Assembly: GCA_945861295.1 (NCBI GenBank)
Contig: CAMAUF010000051.1
Coordinates: 1-9,723 of the forward strand
DNA: 9,723 bases
Direction: 5' to 3'
Origin: a bacterium
GTDB taxonomy: Bacteria; Chloroflexota; Dehalococcoidia; Tepidiformales; Tepidiformaceae
The translations under genes and the position numbers were made by a program. The notes below the pieces were generated by a model, which was not told the DNA's origin, did not search any database, and saw nothing but the letters and a program-made list of their open reading frames with translations. Below, piece after piece: positions 1 through 6,177 of this stretch (position 1 is the stretch's first letter; each line of letters begins with the position of its first letter).

Positions 1-657
1 CCCAGCCACGGCCCGGCCTCTGGCTGCGCCGTCACCTGCATCGTCGAAGGTTCTCGGCCGTTCGCCCTCGAGATGCAAGCGCTGGCTGTGCCGTCGTATC
101 TCGCGATGCCACGGCGGGTCGCGTCCGGTCTCGAACTCTCGCGGCTCCATCTCATGCTCGCCGTGCTCTCCCAGCGGGGCGGGCTGGATTCAGCCGACCG
201 GGACGTCCTCGCGACGGTCTCGGGCGGCATCCGCGTGCGGGACTCAGGCGCCGATCTCGCGATGATCTGCGCGCTCGCCTCGGCCATCCGCGACATCCCG
301 CTCCCGCCGGAGACGGCCTTCCTGGGCGAGGTCGCCCTCTCCGGAAGCCTCCGGCCGGCGGGCAACACGGCCCGAAGGCTCGCTGAATTGAGCCGGCTCG
401 GTTTCCGTCGCTGCGTCGTCCCGGCGCGCTCCACCGAGAATGTGCCGGGCATGGAGCTGATCCCCGCCGCGACGGTCCGGGACGCGTTGCGGGCGGTCTT
501 ACCCGCGGCCGAGGCAAAGCGGGCCAGATCACGTCTGCCGGTAGGCCCGGTGGCGCATGATGATGCTCTGGAGGACCCCGATCGAGATGAAGACGCTCAT
601 CAGGGAGCTGCCTCCTTGGCTTACGAACGGAAGCGGGATACCCGTAACCGGGAATAA
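1..657 (+). CDS. radA: DNA repair protein RadA, C-terminal part (5' end outside window)
   Basis: The frame is open from base 1, so the gene is 5'-truncated; 218 residues are visible. RadA is a RecA-like ATPase that drives branch migration of recombination intermediates. Its ATPase core and N-terminal zinc finger lie outside the window. What remains is the C-terminal Lon-protease-like domain: AVTCIVEGSRPFALEMQAL (residues 11-29), PRRVASGLELSRLHLMLAVL, then SGGIRV, DLAMICALAS, GEVALSG and RLAELSRLGFRRCVVP. These match the family pattern EG.RP...E.QAL / PRR...G.D..RL...LAVL / GGLRV / GEV.L.GE.R / LGF...VP. The usual GELR is GSLR here. The family normally ends shortly after the DALRAVL segment (about residue 168). 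This frame continues about 45 residues and its last 43 codons are antisense to the end of rodA. The tail is Asp/Glu/Arg-rich and unlike RadA. The assignment is firm; whether the tail is made as protein is uncertain. Confidence 0.88.
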   Translation, partial: PSHGPASGCAVTCIVEGSRPFALEMQALAVPSYLAMPRRVASGLELSRLHLMLAVLSQRGGLDSADRDVLATVSGGIRVRDSGADLAMICALASAIRDIPLPPETAFLGEVALSGSLRPAGNTARRLAELSRLGFRRCVVPARSTENVPGMELIPAATVRDALRAVLPAAEAKRARSRLPVGPVAHDDALEDPDRDEDAHQGAASLAYERKRDTRNRE

Positions 658-1674
658 GCTGACGTTCACCGCCACGTTGATGAACGTCTGCATCAGGATC
701 AACACGACGATGCCGACTGCGACCAGCTGCCCCGCCGCGTCGCCCGCGATTTGCGCGACTCGGATCCCGCGCATGAGCAGCAGGATGAAGAGCCCGAAGA
801 GCGCCATCGCGCCGGTGAACCCGAGCTCTTCGCCTAGGACTGAGAAGATGAAGTCCTTGGTCGGGATCTTCAGGTAAGAGAGCTGCGTCTGTTCGCCGTT
901 GCCAAGCCCCTTCCCGAACCAGCCGCCCGAACCGACGGCGATCCGGGATTGGATGACGTTGTAGCCGGCGTCGAGTGGGTCTTCCTCCGGGTCGACGAGG
1001 ACCGAGATCCGCTCGATCTGGTAATCCGCGACGGCGAAGGTCCAGACGAAGGGAAGCAGGGCGAGCCCGGCCGCCGCCATGACAAGGAGATGCCGCCGGC
1101 TGACGCCGGCGATCAGCACGATGCCGAGCCAGGTCGCGAGGAACACCATCGTTGTCCCGAGGTCGGGCTGGATGAAGACGAGGAACGCGGGCGGCCCCAC
1201 GATCGCGAGTGAAATCAGAAGCGTGCGAAGGTCTTTAGCGTCGCCGCCGTGTTCGCTGAAGAACCGGGCGAGGAGGAGGATCGTGGCCAGTTTCGCGAAC
1301 TCCGACGGTTGGATCTGGATAGGGCCGACGTTAAACCAACGCGTCGAGCCGTAGGCTGAGTGGCCGAAGGCCAACAACGCCACGAGCGAGAGGAGGCTGA
1401 CGGCGTACAGGAGCCAGGCAAAGTGGGTCAGGTAGTGGTAGTCGAACCGGGATACGACGACCATCGCGATGACGCCCGCGCAAGCAAAAACGATCTGTTT
1501 CATCACGGGGCTCGCAAAACTGGTGAGTGGGCCATCGAATTCTTGGCTCGCCCCACTCCGGATCAGCAGTATGCCGTAGCAGACGAGTGCCAGCGCCGAC
1601 CCAAGCATGACGTAATCGAACCGATCCCAACCGGCGAACGTCCCGGCGCGTCGGTGTCCGTGGCTGGCCATCAT
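529..1674 (-). CDS. rodA: Rod shape-determining protein RodA (SEDS peptidoglycan glycosyltransferase)
   Basis: This 381-residue polytopic membrane protein polymerises glycan strands from lipid II during lateral wall growth, paired with PBP2. About ten hydrophobic segments begin after a short basic N-terminus (first near residues 20-38). SEDS landmarks are visible: STRWFNVGPIQIQPSEFAKLA (110-130), FIQPDLGTT (168-175), and the large extracytoplasmic loop DPLDAGYNVIQSRIAVGSGG (232-251). The segment KDFIFSVLGEELGF (273-286) includes Asp274, which aligns with the catalytic aspartate of the family. GIPLPFVSQGGSS (345-357) lies near the C-terminus. The length is normal for RodA. The start is the first codon of ATGATG, sharing ATGA with the stop of mrdA, and there is no clear Shine-Dalgarno, so translation is probably coupled. 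FtsW is the alternative paralogue, but the elongasome context and the PBP2 partner favour RodA. The 3' end overlaps the convergent radA frame. Confidence 0.95.
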   Translation of the reverse strand: MMASHGHRRAGTFAGWDRFDYVMLGSALALVCYGILLIRSGASQEFDGPLTSFASPVMKQIVFACAGVIAMVVVSRFDYHYLTHFAWLLYAVSLLSLVALLAFGHSAYGSTRWFNVGPIQIQPSEFAKLATILLLARFFSEHGGDAKDLRTLLISLAIVGPPAFLVFIQPDLGTTMVFLATWLGIVLIAGVSRRHLLVMAAAGLALLPFVWTFAVADYQIERISVLVDPEEDPLDAGYNVIQSRIAVGSGGWFGKGLGNGEQTQLSYLKIPTKDFIFSVLGEELGFTGAMALFGLFILLLMRGIRVAQIAGDAAGQLVAVGIVVLILMQTFINVAVNVSLFPVTGIPLPFVSQGGSSLMSVFISIGVLQSIIMRHRAYRQT

Positions 1675-3623
1675 GGCTGCACGTTCGCCATGAAGTACTC
1701 GAGGATCCGGCCGGCCACGGGGGCGGCCTTGTCGCCGCCGATGCCAAGGTCGAAGTAGACGGTCACGACGACCTCTGGGTCGTCAAAGGGCGCGAAGCCG
1801 GTGAACCAGGCGTGCTGCGCCTTGGCCCCGCTGGGGAGGTTGAATTCGGCCGTGCCCGTCTTGCCGGCGATCGCCAAGCCAGAGATCGCCGCCAAGGCGC
1901 CCGCTCCCTCCGCCACCGACCGAAGCATGCCTTCCCGGACGACGGCGAGGTTCGCGTCGTCCAGAGGGAGACGGGTCAGTTTCGGTTGGAATGACTGGAT
2001 GATCTTGCCGTCGGCATCGAGGACGGCCTTGGCCGCGTGTGGCGTCACGAGGAAGCCACCGTTCGCGATCGCGGCGGTCATCCGGGTGATCTGGAGTGGG
2101 CTGGCGCTGACGTTGCCCTGGCCGATGCCCATGAAGCAGGTATCGCCGTAGACCCAGAGGCGGTCGTTCTCGGTGTACTCGGGGCCGCTGTAGACGTCCC
2201 GCTTCCATTCCGGGCTCGGGATCGTCCCGACCGAGCCCTCGCCGCCGAAGTCGATGCCCGTGGCTTGGCCGAAACCGAAGAGCCGGGAGTAGTAGGAAAG
2301 GATGACCGCGCCTTCGTCGCTGTCTTTGCCGAGCCCTCGTACCGGGGCATAGCCGACCGTGTCTGGCAAGATCCCGCACGAAACGCGGTAGAAGAAAATG
2401 TTGGAGGACCAAGCGATCGCCGAGCGGAAGTCGATGCAGCCGTGGGCCTTCCAGTCGACGAAGTCGTAAATGACGTTGTTTTGGCCCTTGACCTCCATGA
2501 CTGTGCTATTGACACACAACCCGTCCGTGGGCTTGACCGTGCCTTCCTGGAGGCCGGCGGAGGCGGTGACGAGCTTAAAGGTCGAGCCGGGCGCACTCGG
2601 CGTGAGCGCTTGGTTGAGGAGTGGCTTGCGCGGGTCGGCGAAGAGGGACTCAAGCTCGGCTGGGTAGAGTTCCGGCCGGATGAAGAGGTTGTTGTCGTAG
2701 CTGGGGATGGAGACGATCGCGTAGATTTCGCCGGTTTTCGCGTTCATAACGACCGCCGCCGCCGTCGTCGCGCTGTTCTCTGGCTTCGCATCGGGCATGG
2801 CCGTCAGCAACAGGTCCGACACGAAGCGCTGCAGACCGGCGTCGATGCTGAGCTGGAGGCTCGTCCCCGGGATGGGGTCACGTGACTCGATCGAGCGTAC
2901 CAGGTGGCCCTGCGCGTCCTGCTCAGCCGCGATCACGCCTCTCGTGCCGCGGAGCTCCGTCTCATAGAAGGATTCGATGCCCGCTTTGCCGACCGACTCA
3001 TCCAGTTCATAGCCGCGGGCCCGCAGGACGGCGTACTCCTCGGCCGTCTGGTCGCCGATGAAGCCCAAGATCTGGCTGAACTCTTGTCCGGCCGGGTAGC
3101 TGCGGCCCGGCCGTTCCAGCAGGCTGACTCCTGGCATTTCGGCCGTGAGTTCGTCCAGTCGAAGGGCTTCTTCCTTGGTCAAGTACCGCTTGATCGGCAC
3201 CTGGAGGTAGCCGCGTTTGGCTTTCTCGAACTCCTTCACCTTCGCTTCGATCGCGAAGGCTGGCACGTCGAGGAGCGCCTCGAGCCGCAGGTAAATGGCG
3301 TACCGTTCGGCGGCCTTCTCCGGCAGCGGCGGTAGGAACTCGGGCACGATGATAGCGTGAAAGATCGTCTCGTTCGCAACCAGCGGCTCCCCGTTTCGGT
3401 CGTAAATCAGGCCGCGGGGAGGCAGCGTGAACCGCTGCGTCACATGATTTTCTCGCGATCGCTGAGCGTACTTGTCGCCCTGGAGGATCTGCATCCGGGC
3501 CAGCTGCACGGTGAGGATTGCGAAGAGCGCGAGCACGGCGAAGCGCAGGATCGCGAGATTGCTGTGCGGCCGGGTGCGGCTCGGCCCACCGGGCGAAGGG
3601 CCACGCTTACCGAGTGCGCTCAT
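1671..3623 (-). CDS. mrdA: Penicillin-binding protein 2 (class B transpeptidase of the elongasome)
   Basis: This 650-residue enzyme forms peptide cross-links in lateral-wall peptidoglycan and is the RodA partner. A short cytoplasmic basic N-terminus is followed by one membrane anchor (about 22-41, NLAILRFAVLALFAILTVQL). Next is the pedestal, with PPRGLIYDRNGEPLVAN (68-84) and PGRSYPAGQEFSQILGFIG. The transpeptidase domain has SxxK as PGSTFK (Ser347, Lys350), SxN as SSN (406-408) and KTG as GKTGTAE (KTG 588-590). GDTCFMGIGQGNVSASPLQITRMTAAIANGG is also typical of the family. Residues preceding the active-site serine read SAPGSTFK where YPPGSTFK is common. I chose ATG at 3623, not the in-frame GTG nine bases upstream. 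The ATG overlaps the mreD stop as ATGA, and the purine-rich GGGGTGG lies 5 bases ahead of it, covering the GTG. The 3' stop overlaps the rodA start. Confidence 0.95.
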   Translation of the reverse strand: MSALGKRGPSPGGPSRTRPHSNLAILRFAVLALFAILTVQLARMQILQGDKYAQRSRENHVTQRFTLPPRGLIYDRNGEPLVANETIFHAIIVPEFLPPLPEKAAERYAIYLRLEALLDVPAFAIEAKVKEFEKAKRGYLQVPIKRYLTKEEALRLDELTAEMPGVSLLERPGRSYPAGQEFSQILGFIGDQTAEEYAVLRARGYELDESVGKAGIESFYETELRGTRGVIAAEQDAQGHLVRSIESRDPIPGTSLQLSIDAGLQRFVSDLLLTAMPDAKPENSATTAAAVVMNAKTGEIYAIVSIPSYDNNLFIRPELYPAELESLFADPRKPLLNQALTPSAPGSTFKLVTASAGLQEGTVKPTDGLCVNSTVMEVKGQNNVIYDFVDWKAHGCIDFRSAIAWSSNIFFYRVSCGILPDTVGYAPVRGLGKDSDEGAVILSYYSRLFGFGQATGIDFGGEGSVGTIPSPEWKRDVYSGPEYTENDRLWVYGDTCFMGIGQGNVSASPLQITRMTAAIANGGFLVTPHAAKAVLDADGKIIQSFQPKLTRLPLDDANLAVVREGMLRSVAEGAGALAAISGLAIAGKTGTAEFNLPSGAKAQHAWFTGFAPFDDPEVVVTVYFDLGIGGDKAAPVAGRILEYFMANVQP

Positions 3624-4138
3624 TGATACCACCCCGTCCGGGACGGGCTCAACGAACGGCCAGACACGCCGGTCAGGCGGAGGGGCAGATAAACGACGGA
3701 GAGCAGCACAAGATCCAGGATAGCGCCTGAGATGAGCACGTCACTGCCCAGTTCACGAATCGAAAAGGTCGCGCCCGCCGAGAATGCGCCCAAGCTCAGC
3801 ATCAGGCGTGCCCAGCCGCCCGTAGCGAGGACCGTCACGATGGCACGCGCGAAGGCGTTCAACGGCACGCGCCCGCCTTCGATCAGATAGCCGAGCGGCA
3901 AGAGTGGCAGGTATCCGGCCAGGACGAGGGCGGGCGGGCGCCCCGTCTGGAAGGCGACGAGCAACGCCAGAGGCGCAATGGCGCCCATCGCGAGGCGTGG
4001 CCCCCCCGCGACCGCGATGCCGAAGAGGATGATCAGCGCGACGTTTGGTTGGGCGCCGCGCAGCGGGAAGAACGGCGCTACCGCCGCCTCCAACGTCGGG
4101 GCAAGGAGCACGACGAGGACCACGAGCGCGTATTTCAC
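3620..4138 (-). CDS. mreD: Rod shape-determining protein MreD
   Basis: This is a 172-residue, strongly hydrophobic protein with about five to six predicted membrane segments. The first runs from residue 3 (YALVVLVVLLAPTLEAAVAPF), followed by VALIILFGIAVAGG, MGAIAPLALLVAF, LVLAGYLPLLPLGYLIEGG, a segment near ARAIVTVLATGGWARLML, and a C-terminal DVLISGAILDLVLLSVVYLPL. MreD bridges MreC and the MreB/RodA/PBP2 machinery in the inner membrane. The sequence is poorly conserved across phyla, so identification rests on length, topology and its position between mreC and mrdA. It starts with GTG, sharing GTGA with the mreC stop. A good Shine-Dalgarno GGAGGG (4153-4148) lies 9 bases ahead of the start, inside the mreC coding sequence. 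It ends in ATGA with mrdA. Confidence 0.87.
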   Translation of the reverse strand: MKYALVVLVVLLAPTLEAAVAPFFPLRGAQPNVALIILFGIAVAGGPRLAMGAIAPLALLVAFQTGRPPALVLAGYLPLLPLGYLIEGGRVPLNAFARAIVTVLATGGWARLMLSLGAFSAGATFSIRELGSDVLISGAILDLVLLSVVYLPLRLTGVSGRSLSPSRTGWYQ

Positions 4139-4956
4139 GGCGCGATGCCCTCCGGCAGGAAGCTCGTGAGGACCAGCACCGTCCTCGCCGTGGAGATGCG
4201 CACCAGCGGCTCAACCCTGACCGATCGGGGTGTCCCTTGCTCCGTATTCACAACCTCGATTACACGCCCGATCGGGATGCCCGCCGGGAACCGGCCCGAG
4301 ATTGCGGAGGTCTGAAGGATGTCGCCGACATTGACGGCGGCGTCGGCGAGCGCGAAAACGAGCGTTCGGTTGGCGGCGCCGCGCAGGCTGCCGATGGCCT
4401 TCGTCTCGATATCCTCGGCGGCCACGCGGCTTCTGCTGTCGGTCACGAGGCGCACGAAGGCGCGGTTGGCGAAAACCTCCGTGACGGTCCCCATGAGCGT
4501 GCCCTTGGACGAAGTGACGACCATGCCCACCTTGACGCCGTCCCCGCTGCCGCGGTCGATGCTGAGCGTGTCCGTGAATGGCGACGACTCGCGGGAAACG
4601 ATGTTCGCGGCCAGGCGCGTCGCCGCCGTGTCGTCCCGGGTGACGCCGAGGGCCTCCTCGAGCTCTCCCACTCGCTCGGCATCCGCGGTCAGCGACGCGA
4701 CTTGGGCATTGAGCAACTCGTTATCGGCACGCAGGCTCCGGTTTTCTTCGCGCAGCGTCCGCAAGTTGCCGGCGTCGCCGAGCACCCCCGCAAGTGGTCG
4801 CACGACGGCCCCGACGGCGTCTTCAAAGGGCCTGGTGATCGTCAGGACGATGCTTTGAAATGGACTGAGCAAGCCAAACTGGCTGGCGATCGTGAGCAGG
4901 ATCGCGGACGCGACCATCGCCCCGGCCCACCAGCTATACCGCGAGAAGATCAGCAT
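4135..4956 (-). CDS. mreC: Rod shape-determining protein MreC
   Basis: This 273-residue bitopic protein is a periplasmic/extracytoplasmic scaffold that activates PBP2-RodA. It has a short N-terminus, one membrane segment (about residues 10-28, WAGAMVASAILLTIASQFG), and a membrane-proximal stretch PFQSIVLTITRPFEDAVGAVVRPL. A coiled coil follows at about 64-104 (NLRTLREENRSLRADNELLNAQVASLTADAERVGELEEALG). Two beta domains contain NIVSRESSPFTDTLSIDRGSGDGVKVGMVVTSSKGTLMGTV (118-158), VRLVTDSRSRVAAE (168-181) and the C-terminal half with VGDILQTSAISGRFPAGIPIGRV (210-231). These are standard MreC motifs, and the length is normal. The ATG at 4956 is 27 bases after the mreB stop. GGTGA 5 bases ahead may serve as a partial Shine-Dalgarno. 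The 3' end overlaps the mreD start by 4 bases. Confidence 0.95.
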   Translation of the reverse strand: MLIFSRYSWWAGAMVASAILLTIASQFGLLSPFQSIVLTITRPFEDAVGAVVRPLAGVLGDAGNLRTLREENRSLRADNELLNAQVASLTADAERVGELEEALGVTRDDTAATRLAANIVSRESSPFTDTLSIDRGSGDGVKVGMVVTSSKGTLMGTVTEVFANRAFVRLVTDSRSRVAAEDIETKAIGSLRGAANRTLVFALADAAVNVGDILQTSAISGRFPAGIPIGRVIEVVNTEQGTPRSVRVEPLVRISTARTVLVLTSFLPEGIAP

Positions 4957-4983
4957 AGGTTCACCACGAAGACTTCGTCGAAG

Positions 4984-6045
4984 CTATCGCCTGTTTCGGC
5001 GGGAGACGAGCTGCGATTGCACCTTGCTTAACAACGCGCGCTCCTCGAGGACTTCGCCCGCGCCGCGGACGACGCAGAGCAGCGGATCTTCCGCGACATA
5101 GACGGGGAAGCGCGTTTCCTGGCTGAGCCGCCGGTCGAGGCCTCTGAGGAGGGCGCCGCCCCCGGCGAGCGCGATCCCATGGTGCATGAGGTCGGAGATC
5201 AGTTCCGGCGGCGTGACCTCGATGGTAGACCGGACGGCTTCGACAATGGCGGCGATCGAACCGGCGAGCGCGTCCCGGATCTCGACGGTGCTCACTTCCA
5301 CGGCCTTGGGCAGGCCGGTCGCCAGGTCTCGCCCGCGAATTTCGATGGTCTCCTCCGGGTCGAGGGGCGAGGCCGAACCGGCGAGCTTCTTGATGTCCTC
5401 GGCCGTCCGCTCGCCGATCAGGAGGTTATGGACTTGGCGCGCGTAGGCCATGATGTCCTGGTCCATCTCGTCGCCAGCCACGCGGATCGAGGTGCTGACG
5501 ACCATGCCGCCGAGGGAGATGATCGCCACTTCGGTCGTGCCGCCGCCGATGTCGACGATCATGCAGCCGGCCGCTTCTATGACGGGCAAGCCAGCCCCGA
5601 TCGCCGCGGCCATCGGCTCTTCGATGAGGTAGCAGCTCCGCGCGCCGGCGTTGAGGGCGGCATCGTGCACGGCGCGTTTCTCGACTTCAGTGACGCCGCT
5701 GGGGATGCCGACCACGACCCGCGGCTGTGCCAGCCAAGTCCGGTCGTGCACGGCGCGGATGAAGTAGCTGAGCATTTTTTCGGTGACTTCAAAGTCGGAA
5801 ATGACGCCGTCGCGTAGAGGCCGCACGGCGACGATGTTGGCGGGCGTGCGGCCAACCATCCGTTTCGCTTCGGCCCCAATGGCGAGAATCTTCTTGGTCT
5901 GCCGGTCGATCGCGACGACGGAGGGTTCGTCGATGACGATTCCTCGGCCCCGGACCATGACAAGGGTGTTGGCCGTCCCCAGGTCGATAGCGATGTCGTG
6001 CGAGAGAAATCCCAGCGCGCGGGAGAATGGTCTGAAGATGCCCAC
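4984..6045 (-). CDS. mreB: Rod shape-determining protein MreB (bacterial actin)
   Basis: This 353-residue actin homologue polymerises on the inner face of the membrane and guides the wall-elongation complex. All ATP-site motifs are intact: phosphate 1 DIAIDLGTANTLV (17-29), IEEPMAAAIGAGLPV (141-155), phosphate 2 MIVDIGGGTTEVAIISLGG (162-180), and the adenosine motif GIALAGGGALLRGLD (290-304). The N-terminus MGIFRPFSRALGFLSHD is a likely membrane-binding amphipathic helix. The C-terminal tail after GAGEVLEE is basic (RRNRR). The start is GTG at 6045. An in-frame TGA lies eight sense codons before it with no other start codon between. No Shine-Dalgarno is visible, and the bases just ahead can fold into a small hairpin (separate entry). 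This is the first gene of the five-gene cluster. Paralogue Mbl cannot be excluded, but the cluster position supports MreB. Confidence 0.97.
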   Translation of the reverse strand: MGIFRPFSRALGFLSHDIAIDLGTANTLVMVRGRGIVIDEPSVVAIDRQTKKILAIGAEAKRMVGRTPANIVAVRPLRDGVISDFEVTEKMLSYFIRAVHDRTWLAQPRVVVGIPSGVTEVEKRAVHDAALNAGARSCYLIEEPMAAAIGAGLPVIEAAGCMIVDIGGGTTEVAIISLGGMVVSTSIRVAGDEMDQDIMAYARQVHNLLIGERTAEDIKKLAGSASPLDPEETIEIRGRDLATGLPKAVEVSTVEIRDALAGSIAAIVEAVRSTIEVTPPELISDLMHHGIALAGGGALLRGLDRRLSQETRFPVYVAEDPLLCVVRGAGEVLEERALLSKVQSQLVSRRNRR

Positions 6046-6048
6046 GAA

Positions 6049-6065
6049 GACCGGCCTAAACGGTC
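6049..6065 (-). promoter_or_regulatory. Small hairpin abutting the mreB start codon
   Basis: On the minus strand GACCG (6065-6061) pairs with CGGTC (6053-6049) around a 7-base loop TTTAGGC. The stem ends 3 bases before the GTG start, covering the position where a Shine-Dalgarno would be; none is seen. It could modulate initiation or be chance in GC-rich DNA. Confidence 0.25.
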
Positions 6066-6096
6066 GCCGTCATAACGACCGCGGGACTGTGATCGA

Positions 6097-6102
6097 AGTA
6101 TA
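6097..6102 (-). promoter_or_regulatory. Candidate -10 element for the mreB operon
   Basis: On the minus strand the sequence reads CCTATACTTCG, where TATACT matches TATAAT at five of six bases. It lies about 52 bases ahead of the mreB GTG in an otherwise GC-rich spacer. No convincing -35 hexamer is found at 16-18 bases, so this is a weak assignment based on position and AT content. Confidence 0.3.
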
Positions 6103-6177
6103 GGCGCGGCAACCGAGCCAGCGCGAATGAGTCGGCGTTTTTACGCTTCGAGAAAGCGACAGAGCATTCTCAGAGCG

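Larger units (their letters stand above)
6046..6177 (-). other. Spacer between uvrA stop and mreB start
   Basis: This 132-base non-coding gap lies between two genes on the same strand. It holds a possible -10 element (6097-6102) and a small hairpin abutting the mreB start (6049-6065). A second stem sits at 6144-6158 (5 bp: CGCTT paired with AAGCG). In the minus-strand direction that stem is followed by TAAAAACG, not by a T-run, so it does not look like a Rho-independent terminator for uvrA. No open reading frame here resembles a gene. Confidence 0.5.

Noticed and set aside
2037..2885. 282-codon open frame on the plus strand opposite mrdA
   Set aside because: Antisense shadow; the product resembles no family and the mrdA motifs on the other strand are unambiguous.
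4045..5031. 328-codon open frame on the plus strand opposite mreC and parts of mreD and mreB
   Set aside because: It spans three well-supported genes on the other strand, has a low-complexity Arg/Asp/Gly-rich product and no start signal.
6135..6158. Hairpin plus T-run as a terminator after uvrA
   Set aside because: The T-run lies before the stem in plus-strand sense and becomes an A-run on the minus strand after the stem, so it does not fit a terminator for uvrA; no plus-strand gene ends here.
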